A stretch of 64,000 bases of DNA from Stagnimonas sp965279705 (lineage in GTDB: Bacteria; Pseudomonadota; Gammaproteobacteria; Nevskiales; Nevskiaceae). The notes beneath the pieces are model-generated. The model ran no database searches and was not told the origin of the DNA. It saw only the letters and a list, made by a program, of their open reading frames with translations. Shown here piece after piece: positions 8,884 through 18,474 of the stretch. The translations under genes were made by a program, and so were the position numbers. The DNA lies in assembly GCA_965279705.1 (NCBI GenBank), contig OZ257257.1, positions 3,472,001 through 3,536,000 on the forward strand. The letters are read 5' to 3'. Within the stretch, counting starts at the first letter, position 1. Every line of letters starts with the position of its first letter.

Positions 8884-8996
8884 ACGTTCTCTGGGCATGG
8901 GGTGTTTTTCCCACTGCGGTTTCATGGGATCGTCATGGCCGGGTCACACCGCGCGCCTAGCGTGCGCGCCTTGCTCTACGCCCCCCCGGATTCGCC

Positions 8997-10349
8997 ATGC
9001 GCCTTTTTGCCGTTCTGCCACTCGCCATCGGCCTTGCCGCCTGCGGGGATTCCTCCCTAGTGCCAGCCGCACCCGTCGTGCCGCCTACGGTACCGGGCAC
9101 ACCGGCGCCGGTCGCCAAGGTCTGCGAGGCCTACACCGGCCCCGCACTCTCATCACTCAAGGCCTACGAGGGCCTGATGCACGAGCATTCCTCGTACTCG
9201 GACGGCCAGCCGACAGCGATCCCCGCCGACTATTTCCGCATCGCCGACACCTCAAGTTACTCGTTCGTCGGCAGCTCGGAACACTCGGATAGTCTCGATG
9301 CTGGCAACTTCCTGGCCCTGCATGCCAGCTGCACGCCAGGCGACGACGCCTTCGATCCAGCCTCACTGGAGTACTGCTTCCTCAACCCCACAATGGACAA
9401 TCTGGTGAAGTGGGCCTCCACCAAGACGCAGGCCACCGAGGCCAGCAACGAACACTTTCTGGCCATTCGTGGCTTCGAGTGGACGAGCGATGTGTTTGGT
9501 CACATCAACGTCTATTTCTCCACCAACTTCACCAATGCCAAAACCGACGGCGGCTTTGCGCTGACGATGGAAACCTTCTGGGACTGGTTCACCCGCGACC
9601 CCGCCACACCCGGCTTGGGTGGGTCGGCCACCAGCATCGCCATCAACGGCGGCGCGGGCGTGCCCTTCGGTGGTGGCAACGATGGCCTGGCGCATTTCAA
9701 CCATCCACACGACAAGTGCTTGACCAAGAACGACCCCACCGGTTTGACTGCCGGCTTGTGCGACTGGAACGACTACGAATACATCCCCGCCGCCGCAGAG
9801 CGCATGTTCGGCATGGAGGTCTACAACGACAGCAATCGGGATGATCGCTATCAGGCCTTCTACGCACGGGCGCTCGACAAGGGCTGGCGCCTCGCGCCGA
9901 TCGGCTCGGAAGACGAGCACTTTGGTCAGTATGCCGTGGACTTCCGCCCCAAGACCGTGACCTTGGCCGAAGGCCTCACCGACGAGGGGTTCAAGTCAGC
10001 CTGGCTGGCACGGCGCACCTATGCACTCTCGCCCGGCGAACATCTGCGCGCGGCACTCACAGCCGATCAGGATCATCCGATGGGCTCGACACTCAGCTGC
10101 ACGCCCGGCAAGAGCGTGCCGCTCGATGTGGCGGTGACGCAGAAGGACGGCACGCCCTATGTCGGCGAATACCGCTTGTTCAGCAATGGCGGCGAGCAGA
10201 TCGCAGTGGTCAAGGGCGGCAACGCGCATTTCGATCTGCCGGTGCCGGCGGCCGGGCAACCCGAGCGCTGGTACTACGTGCGCATTCACGGTGGACCCGA
10301 GAACAAATCGGTCGCGTATCTAGCCCCAGTGTGGATCAAGGCCAAGTAG
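8997..10349 (+). CDS. PHP-like metal-dependent hydrolase lipoprotein
   Basis: Predicted lipoprotein of 450 residues. The signal ends in the lipobox L-A-A-C with the lipidated Cys at residue 16, followed by a Pro-rich linker. The rest resembles PHP-superfamily metallohydrolases of the DUF3604 type: the opening metal motif MHEHSSYSDG, then SSEHSDSLD, NHPHDKC and GSEDEHFGQ supply His, Asp and Glu ligands. A C-terminal beta domain follows (EYRLFSNGGEQ). The substrate is unknown; phosphoesters are usual for PHP proteins. Next to it is the hairpin at 10360, and no partner gene is obvious. Confidence 0.72.
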   Translation: MRLFAVLPLAIGLAACGDSSLVPAAPVVPPTVPGTPAPVAKVCEAYTGPALSSLKAYEGLMHEHSSYSDGQPTAIPADYFRIADTSSYSFVGSSEHSDSLDAGNFLALHASCTPGDDAFDPASLEYCFLNPTMDNLVKWASTKTQATEASNEHFLAIRGFEWTSDVFGHINVYFSTNFTNAKTDGGFALTMETFWDWFTRDPATPGLGGSATSIAINGGAGVPFGGGNDGLAHFNHPHDKCLTKNDPTGLTAGLCDWNDYEYIPAAAERMFGMEVYNDSNRDDRYQAFYARALDKGWRLAPIGSEDEHFGQYAVDFRPKTVTLAEGLTDEGFKSAWLARRTYALSPGEHLRAALTADQDHPMGSTLSCTPGKSVPLDVAVTQKDGTPYVGEYRLFSNGGEQIAVVKGGNAHFDLPVPAAGQPERWYYVRIHGGPENKSVAYLAPVWIKAK

Positions 10350-10359
10350 CCGTACACAA

Positions 10360-10386
10360 AAACGGGGCCGCATTGCGGCCCCGTTT
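10360..10386. terminator. Bidirectional terminator hairpin
   Basis: A 12-bp stem (AAACGGGGCCGC with GCGGCCCCGTTT, loop ATT) sits between the converging PHP-like and glycine-zipper genes. The T run is short on the plus strand and better on the minus strand. Confidence 0.82.
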
Positions 10387-10398
10387 GGACAACGCTAT

Positions 10399-11148
10399 TT
10401 ACAGGCGTTCGAGGTTCGCGCCGTTGACGCGAACACGCGTGCCGGTGCTGACACTGGCGGCGTCGTCAACGCGCACCGTGCGCGTGCTGCCGGTATCCAT
10501 GCGAACGCTCACGTCATACACGGTGTCGCGGCGCACATACTTCTCGGCTTGGTTGCCGGCGTAGGCACCACCGATGGCGCCCACGACCTTGGCGACATCC
10601 GTGCCCTTGCCGTCACCCACTTGGTTGCCGGCAGCAATGCCGGCGATGGCGCCAGCAACGGCGCCCATACCGGTGCCCTTGCCCTTGACGGTGATCGGCG
10701 TGATGGCCGAGATGGTGCCGCAGTCCTGGCAGACCGGAGCCGGTGCCGGGGTAGCGGCCGGACGGGCTTCGACATAGGCGGGCGAACCGGTGGTCGCCAC
10801 CTGGCGCTCGGCAGCCGCGGCGCGCTTCTTGGCGGCGGCAGACTCACGTTCGGCATTGGCGGCGCGGGTTTCGGCAGCTTTCAGCTTGGCAGCGGCGTCA
10901 GCCTGCTCGGCGTCGGCAGCGGTCTTGGCGAGTGCTGCCTGCTGCTCGGCTTGGGCTTCTTCGAGTGCCTTCTGCGCGGCGTCGGCGCGGATGGTGGCTT
11001 CTTCAGCCTTCTTGTTGGCTTCGGTCAACTCTTGCGCAGCGACTTCGCTGGCGGTGTCCGCCTTGGGCGAGCAACCGGCCAGCATGAAGCCGACAAGTGC
11101 CGCAGCAAGAAGAAATTTGGATTTGGGGGTGGTTTCGAGGGTGTTCAT
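10399..11148 (-). CDS. Glycine-zipper 2TM lipoprotein with coiled-coil region
   Basis: Predicted outer-membrane lipoprotein of 249 residues. The lipobox is M-L-A-G-C. About residues 35-115 are an Ala/Glu/Lys-rich helix, likely a coiled coil, then a Pro/Ala linker with C-Q-D-C. After that comes a SlyB-type glycine-zipper segment (GMGAVAGAIAGIAAGNQVG and VVGAIGGAYAGNQAE), and a C-terminal beta strand region (DVSVRMDTGSTRTVRVDD). The start at 11148 is chosen because GGAG stands 7 bases upstream; an earlier ATG four codons before lacks this. SlyB-like proteins help envelope integrity; the long coiled coil is more than the family usually has. Confidence 0.8.
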   Translation of the reverse strand: MNTLETTPKSKFLLAAALVGFMLAGCSPKADTASEVAAQELTEANKKAEEATIRADAAQKALEEAQAEQQAALAKTAADAEQADAAAKLKAAETRAANAERESAAAKKRAAAAERQVATTGSPAYVEARPAATPAPAPVCQDCGTISAITPITVKGKGTGMGAVAGAIAGIAAGNQVGDGKGTDVAKVVGAIGGAYAGNQAEKYVRRDTVYDVSVRMDTGSTRTVRVDDAASVSTGTRVRVNGANLERL

Positions 11149-11333
11149 GGGTGACTCCAATGGCAGGGAATGATCCTGCGGGGGGTAAAAAACGTCGGTA
11201 AAGGTGACGCAGCGATGCTGGGGCGCGGGGCTGAATCATTTCTGAATCTTCGGCGCATCTCGCTTAGCGAACTGCACTCGCTTCACCACACGGTGATGAT
11301 CATCACAAATCAACATCGCGCAATACGGCCTGC

Positions 11334-12698
11334 TCAAGCGCGCGGAAAAGGCCCGTTTATCGCGAGCGTTAGCCCTGGCCGCTGCACATTGAGGAAAAGG
11401 GTGCGGCCATCGGGTGCAAAGCACACGCCGGCCAGCTCCGAATCGCTGTACGGGTGCGCCGCAAAGCGGTAGAGCGTGCCATCGGGCCGCACGCCCACCA
11501 GACGACAGGTGCGGGTCGTGTCTTCACAGACGAGCAGGTCGCCCCAAGGCGCGACGGTGAGATTGTCGGCGTTGGCGAACACATCCTTGTCGTCGGATTC
11601 GACGAACAGCTCCAACGTGCCATCGCCATTGCGCGTGGGGCGGTAGCGAAACACCTGCCCGACCTGCTTGGCACCGCCCACCGTGCAAGTGAAGTAAGCC
11701 TCGTCGCGGCCCCACCACAACCCTTCACCACGGGCGAAGATCGCTGCACCGGCCGCCTGGCCACGATTGCGCAGATCGTCATCCGGTGACTCGACATCGC
11801 TCAGGGTCAGCCAGCGCACCGACCACTTTTCACCGGGCTTGAGACCGGCGGATTTGCGATCCCAGTTGCGGGTGTCGCCGCCGCTGGCATCACGCAGCAC
11901 CAGCGCTTGCAGCGTGCCACCCTCGGCGAGACGCCCCGGCTGCTTCGGTACGAAGCGGTAGAACAGGCCATCGGCCTTGTCTTCGGTGAGATACACGATG
12001 CCACTGCGCGGATCGACCGCCGCTGCCTCGTGGTTGAAACGGCCCATTGCCTTGAGCGCGATTGGCTCCGCCGGGCCTTGGCGTGCCGATGGCACCTCGA
12101 ACACATAGCCGTGATCCTTGCCGTGGTCGCCGCCGGCCCGGTCGGTATTTTCTTCGCAGGAAAGCCAGCTACCCCAGGGCGTCGGGCCACCGGCGCAGTT
12201 GCGCTCGGTGCCGGCAAGACTCAGGCATTGCTGCTCAATGCGCTGTTCAGTCGGGTTGTAGACCACCGTCGTGGTGCCGCCAAAACTCGGCGCATCGCCG
12301 CCGGCATCGTATAGGGCAGTGAGCGGCAGCTTGCTGCCGAGACGCGCATTACCTTCACCGAAGGCGGTGCCGTAACTGCGACCGCGCTTGGCATCCAGCT
12401 CGTGATTGCGCACCAGCACCACGTTGCCGCCCTGCCCATTGAACGCGGCCATGCCGTCGGCCATGCCGGGCACCAGTAGGCCATCGCTCATCGCATCGCC
12501 GCTGCGGGAGATCACCCGGTAGCTGAAGCCTGCGGGCAGATCGAGCACGCCGTTGGGGTCGGGCAGCAGCGCACCAAAACTACGGGCGCTCGCTAAAGGC
12601 ATCACGGCGGCCGATGCCTGCGCGGCGCGCAGGCCGACAAACGCAGCCGCTACCGTGGAGCTGCTCTGTATCAAAAAACGACGGCGGCTGGCATCCAT
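11334..12698 (-). CDS. PhoX-like DUF839 protein with Tat signal
   Basis: Exported 454-residue beta-propeller protein of the PhoX/DUF839 group. The N-terminus MDASRRRFLIQSSS carries a twin-arginine signal. Characteristic stretches follow: VLVRNHELD, NCAGGPTPWGSWLSCEENT, GRFNHEAAAVDPRSGIVYLTEDK and NLTVAPWGDLLVCED, all typical of PhoX-related proteins, whose known members are Ca/Fe-dependent alkaline phosphatases. The start is at ATG 12698 with AGGA before it; the longer open frame lies under the upstream gene. It follows the phytase-like gene by 16 bases, so it probably belongs to the receptor-phytase operon and releases phosphate from organic esters in the periplasm. Activity is inferred. Confidence 0.82.
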   Translation of the reverse strand: MDASRRRFLIQSSSTVAAAFVGLRAAQASAAVMPLASARSFGALLPDPNGVLDLPAGFSYRVISRSGDAMSDGLLVPGMADGMAAFNGQGGNVVLVRNHELDAKRGRSYGTAFGEGNARLGSKLPLTALYDAGGDAPSFGGTTTVVYNPTEQRIEQQCLSLAGTERNCAGGPTPWGSWLSCEENTDRAGGDHGKDHGYVFEVPSARQGPAEPIALKAMGRFNHEAAAVDPRSGIVYLTEDKADGLFYRFVPKQPGRLAEGGTLQALVLRDASGGDTRNWDRKSAGLKPGEKWSVRWLTLSDVESPDDDLRNRGQAAGAAIFARGEGLWWGRDEAYFTCTVGGAKQVGQVFRYRPTRNGDGTLELFVESDDKDVFANADNLTVAPWGDLLVCEDTTRTCRLVGVRPDGTLYRFAAHPYSDSELAGVCFAPDGRTLFLNVQRPGLTLAINGPFPRA

Positions 12699-12714
12699 CT
12701 CAACGTCCTGAAAG

Positions 12715-13812
12715 TTAGTCTTTGCAGCGTGCCACACCCACCGCCTCCAGCACCGCACCGAGGTCGAAGGCGGCGACGTTGCCATCGTCGTGCACGGCCA
12801 TGAAGCTGCCATTGACGAAGCCCGGCATCGGCGTGCGGCTCAGCCAGATGCCATCGGTGTTACGGGTGACCGCGCCGCTGAAGCTGCCCTGATATTCGAG
12901 TGTTTTGCGATCAAAAGCGTGGAAGAAGTTTTCGCCGCGCGACTGGTCGGTGGCAAACCAGGTACCGCTGCCGTCGGCGCAGGCATACAGCGCCAGGCCC
13001 TCGGGCTGGGCGCGGAACACGCCGCCACCGATGCGCTGGCCGGCAAACTGGCCGTCGAAGCCATAGACCTTCACATCGCGGTAGCGGTATTCCTCTTCAT
13101 CGCCAATCAGCAGGCGGCCGGTGGCTGGGTCGCCCCAGATCGACTCGACGATGTTGAGCACGCCCTTGCCGCTGGTCGCGCCAAAGCGGCGTTCGAGAGT
13201 CGCGCGCCAGCCATCGGCACCCCGGCGCAGCTGGTATTGGTGCACGCGCGCACCGAGTTCGGCCTTGGGCGGCACGGTGCCTTCGGGCGTCTCGTAGTTG
13301 TCGGTGACGAACACGCGATAGTCACTGAGCCCGAGTTTTTGCACCCACAGGCCATAGGGTTTTTTCAGGCTCGTCTCGCCGCTGTCGCCAAAGGCGATCA
13401 GCGGCGTGAAGTCCGGCAGCTGCAACACCTGCACGCGGCGGTTGTCGCGCTCGACGATCAGCGCGAGATCGTCGATCACGAACACGCCATTGGGCCGCTC
13501 GAACTGGCCGAGCGCTTTACCCGCGCTGCCAAACTTCTGGATCGGCGCGCCGTTGCTGGCGTTGTAGACCATCACCCGGTCGGTGGTCTTGGCGGTGGCG
13601 ATCAGCCAGTGCTGGCCGTTGGGCCCATGCCAGGTCGCCACCGAATCGACGTTGTCCTTGGGGTCGCGCGCGGTGAGATAGCGCTCCTTCAGCGTCACCT
13701 GATTGGCAAAGGTGGGCAGCGGCGCATCCTGTTTTTGAAAGACCGAGCAGGCCGCGGTACTGGCCAGTAGTGCGGCGATCAGTAGCCGGGTAGTCAGGGC
13801 ATTGAATGTCAT
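12715..13812 (-). CDS. Beta-propeller phytase-like lipoprotein
   Basis: Predicted lipoprotein of 365 residues, with the lipobox around S-T-A-A-C. The body shows the repeated blades of a six-bladed propeller as in beta-propeller (3-)phytases: VDSVATWHGPNGQHWLIATAKTTDRVMVYN, GQFERPNGVFVID, ALIVERDNRRVQV, VFVTDNYET, LLIGDEEEYRYRDVKVY, and QPEGLALYACADGSGTWFATDQ. These acidic blade motifs resemble the calcium-binding surface of the family. ATG 13812 is chosen because the signal peptide begins there. It lies 49 bases downstream of the TonB receptor gene and just upstream of the PhoX-like gene; together they suggest uptake and hydrolysis of phytate or another organic phosphate. Confidence 0.78.
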   Translation of the reverse strand: MTFNALTTRLLIAALLASTAACSVFQKQDAPLPTFANQVTLKERYLTARDPKDNVDSVATWHGPNGQHWLIATAKTTDRVMVYNASNGAPIQKFGSAGKALGQFERPNGVFVIDDLALIVERDNRRVQVLQLPDFTPLIAFGDSGETSLKKPYGLWVQKLGLSDYRVFVTDNYETPEGTVPPKAELGARVHQYQLRRGADGWRATLERRFGATSGKGVLNIVESIWGDPATGRLLIGDEEEYRYRDVKVYGFDGQFAGQRIGGGVFRAQPEGLALYACADGSGTWFATDQSRGENFFHAFDRKTLEYQGSFSGAVTRNTDGIWLSRTPMPGFVNGSFMAVHDDGNVAAFDLGAVLEAVGVARCKD

Positions 13813-13861
13813 GGCGGATCCGTGAAATATCAGATGGGACGTAGTGGAGTTGTTCAAGCGC

Positions 13862-16648
13862 TTAGAAACTGGCCTTGATGCCGAACTCGTAAGTCGGCCC
13901 GTACTCTTCGTACTGCGAGGCAAATCGCGGCGAGTCGAAGTAGGCATAGAACGGCTCATTGTTGAGATTGACCAGGCTGAAGTAAGCCTCGTAACGGCGA
14001 AGGAAGCGATAACCCCCGGTCACGTCGATCTGCAGGTGCTCATCGACATAACGATCGGTGGTCGGGTCGTCGAGCTCGCCGATCTCGTCGAGATACTGGC
14101 TGCGGTAGGTCGCCGACACACGCAGGCTGGCGCCGTACTTCTCGTAGCCGAGCATGAGGTTGCCAATTCGATTGGACTGGCGCGGCAGCGTCGATTTCGC
14201 GGTGCGGAACGGCAGCGTCGCGTCAGACTGCGAAAGCGTGAGATTGGCGCCCAGCAGCAGGCCATCGAAGGGTGCTGCGAGAGTCTTGAGCTTGCGCGTG
14301 AAGTTCATCTCCAGCCCATACACCCGCGCCGCGCCGCCATTAAGCGTGGTGATGGCTTCGTCGAAATCTTCAAACGCACCGGGCTGGCCAGCAATGTCGC
14401 TCACCACGAAGAACCGATCGAGCTTTTTCAGGAACACGCCGACCGAAAACACACCGAGGCCCTTGGGGTAGAACTCCATCCCCAGATCGAAGTTCTGCGA
14501 CTTCAGCGGCTTCAAGTCCGGGTTGCCCAGCTCGGCCACGCGCTCGAACTCGCCATCGTCTTCAGTGACTTCGATCGCCTGCCGCGGCGCACTGGCCTCG
14601 AAGCCGGGGCGGGCGATGGTCTGCGAATAGCCAGCACGGAAGATGCTGCGCGTGTCCATTTCGTAACGCAGGTTGAAGCTCGGCAGCAGCTGCTCGTCGC
14701 TGCGGCTCTGGGTGAGCGTGGTGAAGGTGGGATCGCCGTCGCCGTTCTCCTCGTCGATGACGATCTGCGTGCCGCGTGAGTCGGTCTCGGCCTGCTCGTA
14801 GCGCAGGCCGCCGTTCAGACGCAGCTTGCCGAGCGTTATGCCCGCCATGCCGTAGCCCGCATAGATGTCTTCGCTGATCTCGAAGTCTTCGATGGCCGAA
14901 TCGAAATCGCTGCTGTCGCCATCGAGTTCAAGATCGGCGCGGTTATTGGCGAAGAAGCGCGACACACCGGCGCGCGAGGCGGCGGGCCCCCAGGTTCCCA
15001 AGGGATAATCCACCGTCTGCGGCGCGAAATCGGCAATGGTGAAATCATCGGGGAAGCCGTCGTAGCTCTGCACGTCGACGTTGCCGTTCTTGTTGCGCAG
15101 GCGCGCTTTCACGCCACCTTTCACATAGCCCTGCGACTCGCCGAAGCGCAGCGCGCGCTTGGCGTCGAAGGCGAGCGTGGTCTCGCGCTCGGCGGTGCTG
15201 GTGCTGTCGAGCACCAGCTCGTCCAGCTCGAAGGTTTCCGGGTCGGCGTAGGCGGCACTCGTGCTCGACAGGCGCGGGATCATGCGGTCTTTGGCGTTGT
15301 AGCCGATGTCGAGTTCTTCACCGACGAAGGTGGCACCCAGCGCGTTCGGAGTGTCTTCGCTAGCTCGCGAAAAGCCGGCGGTGTAGTTAAAGGTGTAGGC
15401 GCCCGCGCGCTGCTCGGCACCGAGCACGGTGGAGACTATGCGCTGGGTCTCCTTGCGGAACTCGGTGAGCTTTTCCACCTCGCCTTCTTCCACGCTGGCG
15501 CTGTCGGCATCGAGCGCGACCAGATCGCCCGCGTCGAACTTGTAGACGTTGGTCTGCTGCACCTCGTCGTCGCTGTAATCGCTGTAGAGCGAGCGCCAGT
15601 AGAGGTCGAGATTGCGATTGACGCGCCAGTCGAAATTGAGCGCGGCAGAGAGGCGCTCGCGGTTGATGGTGTAGTCGCGCTGCTCGGCTTCTTCGAGACC
15701 CCGCACATCGCCATCCGGCCCTTCGAGTTCCGGCCAGCCGGCGGTTTCGACGTTGTCGCTGCCGAAGTCGCGCGAGAAGTACGACACCGCCGCCGCCACG
15801 CCAAAGTTGTTGGCACCGGCCAAGTCGAACAGGCGCGTGCCGCTCAGGCTCAGCTTCGGGCTGGTCTCTTTCACCTGCTCGTTATAGCTGCCCTCGACGC
15901 GCGCATTCAGGCTGTTGCCGCGCGTGAGTGCGGTGGCACTCTTGATCTCGACGTTGCCGCCCACCGAGTCGCCGTCCATGTCGGCGGTCTGCGACTTCGA
16001 CACCTCCAGACTCTCCAGCAAGTCCGAGGAAATCACATCGAGATTCACCTGCCGCGAGTCGGCCTCGGGCCCCGGCACGCGGATGCCGTTGATGGTGGTC
16101 GTGGTCAGAGAGGGGTCGATGCCGCGAATGATGACGAAGCGCCCCTCGCCCTGGTCGCGCGCGACCGACACACCCGGCAGGCGTTGCAGCGCCTCGGCGG
16201 CATTCTGGTCCGGGAACTGGCCGATCGCGTCCGCCGCCACGATGGTCTTGATGTTGTCGGCCGCGCGCTGTTGGTTGAGTGCCGCAGCCTGTCCTGCGGC
16301 TTGGCCCACGACCAGCACGTTGTCGAGACGCACGCCGTCGATACCGATGCGCACATCCTGCTCGGCCCCGGCGCTGCTCAGCGTGAGCCGACTCTCAACG
16401 GCATCTGCCCCCAGGTATTCCACCCGCAGGGTGTAGTCGCCCGCAGGCAAGTCCGTGAATCGATAACGTCCATCGCGGGCCGTGAACAACTCGCGTCCCA
16501 GTTCGGGGATCACCACACGCGCGCCGCCAAAAGGGGTGCTGCCGGCACCATCGGTGACGCGGCCCGTCAGCTCGCCGCCTTGTTGCGCGTGCGCCGCGCC
16601 CAGTACCAAGCAACCAAACGCCCACAGCGAACGCTGGAAGTGCTTCAT
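13862..16648 (-). CDS. TonB-dependent outer-membrane receptor
   Basis: Outer-membrane active-transport receptor of 928 residues. A signal peptide (about 1-22) is followed by a carboxypeptidase-regulatory-like beta-sandwich (about 25-100: LTGRVTDGAGSTPFGGARVVI). Then come a TonB-box-like VLVVGQ, the plug domain (AEALQRLPGVSVARDQGEGRFVIIRGID), and a long beta-barrel ending in Phe (GIKASF), as expected for BAM assembly. It is of the Caulobacter/Xanthomonas type that takes up plant-derived nutrients. The ATG at 16648 gives the best signal peptide. It leads the receptor, phytase-like and PhoX-like set, so the ligand may be an organic phosphate; this is inferred from neighbours only. Confidence 0.92.
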   Translation of the reverse strand: MKHFQRSLWAFGCLVLGAAHAQQGGELTGRVTDGAGSTPFGGARVVIPELGRELFTARDGRYRFTDLPAGDYTLRVEYLGADAVESRLTLSSAGAEQDVRIGIDGVRLDNVLVVGQAAGQAAALNQQRAADNIKTIVAADAIGQFPDQNAAEALQRLPGVSVARDQGEGRFVIIRGIDPSLTTTTINGIRVPGPEADSRQVNLDVISSDLLESLEVSKSQTADMDGDSVGGNVEIKSATALTRGNSLNARVEGSYNEQVKETSPKLSLSGTRLFDLAGANNFGVAAAVSYFSRDFGSDNVETAGWPELEGPDGDVRGLEEAEQRDYTINRERLSAALNFDWRVNRNLDLYWRSLYSDYSDDEVQQTNVYKFDAGDLVALDADSASVEEGEVEKLTEFRKETQRIVSTVLGAEQRAGAYTFNYTAGFSRASEDTPNALGATFVGEELDIGYNAKDRMIPRLSSTSAAYADPETFELDELVLDSTSTAERETTLAFDAKRALRFGESQGYVKGGVKARLRNKNGNVDVQSYDGFPDDFTIADFAPQTVDYPLGTWGPAASRAGVSRFFANNRADLELDGDSSDFDSAIEDFEISEDIYAGYGMAGITLGKLRLNGGLRYEQAETDSRGTQIVIDEENGDGDPTFTTLTQSRSDEQLLPSFNLRYEMDTRSIFRAGYSQTIARPGFEASAPRQAIEVTEDDGEFERVAELGNPDLKPLKSQNFDLGMEFYPKGLGVFSVGVFLKKLDRFFVVSDIAGQPGAFEDFDEAITTLNGGAARVYGLEMNFTRKLKTLAAPFDGLLLGANLTLSQSDATLPFRTAKSTLPRQSNRIGNLMLGYEKYGASLRVSATYRSQYLDEIGELDDPTTDRYVDEHLQIDVTGGYRFLRRYEAYFSLVNLNNEPFYAYFDSPRFASQYEEYGPTYEFGIKASF

Positions 16649-16706
16649 CGAAAATCCCTTTCTGTTGGTGTAGCCGCCAATTACAGCGGCCATCCATTAC
16701 ATAAAA

Positions 16707-16724
16707 GTGACTTTTTATAGACAA
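16707..16724 (-). promoter_or_regulatory. Candidate Pho box upstream of the TonB receptor
   Basis: Read on the minus strand, this 18-mer has two GTC-containing half repeats separated by an AT-only spacer (TTGTCTA, TAAA, AAGTCAC). By hand it matches the PhoB consensus at 12 of 18 positions. It lies 59 bases before the receptor start, and TGTAAT at 16696-16701 could act as a -10. The same bases also offer a sigma70-like -35 TTGTCT with 17-base spacing, so the site is only a candidate. Confidence 0.4.
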
Positions 16725-16738
16725 AAATATGATGTTTT

Positions 16739-18355
16739 CTAACCGTGCGTGCCGACCACGTGGCTACGGGCATCGAGAAACTTCACGTCCGGGAAACGCT
16801 CTTTCGCCATCGCCAGATTGACGGCGGATGAGGCGAGATAGACCAAGGTGCCGTAATGGTCTTTCGCCATGCGCACCTCGTTCTTGTCGATGAAATCAGC
16901 GAGTTTCTTGTCGTCGTCGCACTGCACCCAGCGGGCGCAATGCACGTTGATGGGCTCGAAGGCGCTCGCCACGCTGTATTCGTCCTGCAGGCGGTACTGC
17001 ACCACATCGAACTGCAGGGTGCCGACCGCGCCCAGGATGATGTCGTTGTTGATGAGCGGCCGATACACCTGCGTCGCACCCTCTTCGCAGAGCTGATCCA
17101 GCCCCTTGTTGAGCTGCTTGGCCTTGAGCGGATCTTTCAGGATCACGCGGCGGAACAGATCGGGTGCGAAGGTGGGTATGCCGGTGAAGCGCAGCGATTC
17201 ACCCTCGCTGAAGCTGTCGCCAATCGCAATCGTGCCGTGGTTGTGCAGGCCGATGATGTCGCCGGGGAACGCTTCTTCCACCGTCTCGCGGTCGGCAGCC
17301 ATGAAGGTCAGCGCATTGCTGATGCGCACCGGCCCGTTCAGGCGCACCGAGTGCAGCAACATGCCTTTTTTGTAGACGCCGCTGCACACGCGCAAGAACG
17401 CCACGCGGTCGCGGTGCTTGGGGTCCATGTTGGCCTGGATCTTGAACACGAAGCCGGTGAACTTGTCATGCAACGGCAGCACCTCGCGCTCGATGCCGTT
17501 GAACTGTGCATTGCGGGGCTGTGGTGGCGGCGCCCAGTCGGTGAAGCCGTTGAGCAACTCGCGTACGCCGAAGTTGTTGATGGCGGCACCGAAGAACACC
17601 GGCGTCTGCTTGGCGGCGCGGTACTGATCCAGATCGAAACCGTTGCCGGCCATCGAGACCAGATCGATCTCGTCGAGCAGCGTCTTGTAGGCGCCCTCAA
17701 AACGCTCGGCCAAGCCGGGCGCGCGCAGGCCGTCGATGGTCTCGATATCGCTGATGCGGTGCTTGTCGCCGCTGTAGAGATAGAAGCGATCTTCCAGCAG
17801 GTGATAGACGCCCTTGAAGTCGCGGCCCATGCCCAGCGGCCAGGTGATCGGCACGCAATTCAAACCCAGCACTTTCTCGACTTCATCCAACAGCTCAAGC
17901 GGGGCACGACCCTCGCGGTCGAGCTTGTTGATGAAGGTGATGATCGGCGTATCGCGCAGGCGGCAGACCTCCATCAGCTTGATGGTGCGGGTCTCAACGC
18001 CCTTGGCGGCGTCGATCACCATCAAAGCGGAATCGACCGCGGTGAGCGTGCGGTAGGTGTCTTCGCTGAAATCTTCGTGGCCAGGGGTATCAAGAAGATT
18101 CACCACCTTGCCGTTATAGGGGAACTGCATCACGGAGGTCGTTATGGAAATCCCACGCTGCTGTTCCAAGGCCATCCAGTCACTGGTGGCATGGCGTGTG
18201 GCCTTGCGCCCCTTCACCGTGCCGGCCATCTGGATCGCACCGCCGAACAGCAAGAGCTTTTCGGTGAGCGTGGTCTTGCCGGCATCAGGGTGGCTGATGA
18301 TGGCAAAGGTACGCCGCAGCTCGGTTTGCTCGGCAATGCGTTGCAGCAGGGACAT
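16739..18355 (-). CDS. prfC: Peptide chain release factor 3
   Basis: Translational GTPase RF3, 538 residues, which recycles RF1/RF2 from the ribosome after termination. The G-domain motifs are intact: SHPDAGKTTLTEK (G1), RGISITTSV (G2), DTPGHEDFSEDTY (G3) and FINKLDREGR (G4). Domains II and III follow with the RF3-typical VFKIQANMDPKHRDRVAFLR and LGAVGTLQFDVVQYRL. The start at 18355 (MSLLQRIAEQ) fits the family; ten more residues in frame upstream are probably not translated. Single gene with a convergent-free 3' end next to the receptor promoter. Confidence 0.97.
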   Translation of the reverse strand: MSLLQRIAEQTELRRTFAIISHPDAGKTTLTEKLLLFGGAIQMAGTVKGRKATRHATSDWMALEQQRGISITTSVMQFPYNGKVVNLLDTPGHEDFSEDTYRTLTAVDSALMVIDAAKGVETRTIKLMEVCRLRDTPIITFINKLDREGRAPLELLDEVEKVLGLNCVPITWPLGMGRDFKGVYHLLEDRFYLYSGDKHRISDIETIDGLRAPGLAERFEGAYKTLLDEIDLVSMAGNGFDLDQYRAAKQTPVFFGAAINNFGVRELLNGFTDWAPPPQPRNAQFNGIEREVLPLHDKFTGFVFKIQANMDPKHRDRVAFLRVCSGVYKKGMLLHSVRLNGPVRISNALTFMAADRETVEEAFPGDIIGLHNHGTIAIGDSFSEGESLRFTGIPTFAPDLFRRVILKDPLKAKQLNKGLDQLCEEGATQVYRPLINNDIILGAVGTLQFDVVQYRLQDEYSVASAFEPINVHCARWVQCDDDKKLADFIDKNEVRMAKDHYGTLVYLASSAVNLAMAKERFPDVKFLDARSHVVGTHG

Positions 18356-18474
18356 GACACGAATCACAAAAACAGGGCCGCGCATTGTAGGTATGTCAAC
18401 CGATCCGCGCAGCGGCAGTTACATAGCGGACGAATGGCGACGGGTCGCTGTGCGCCTTCACTAGAGTGCCGGTC

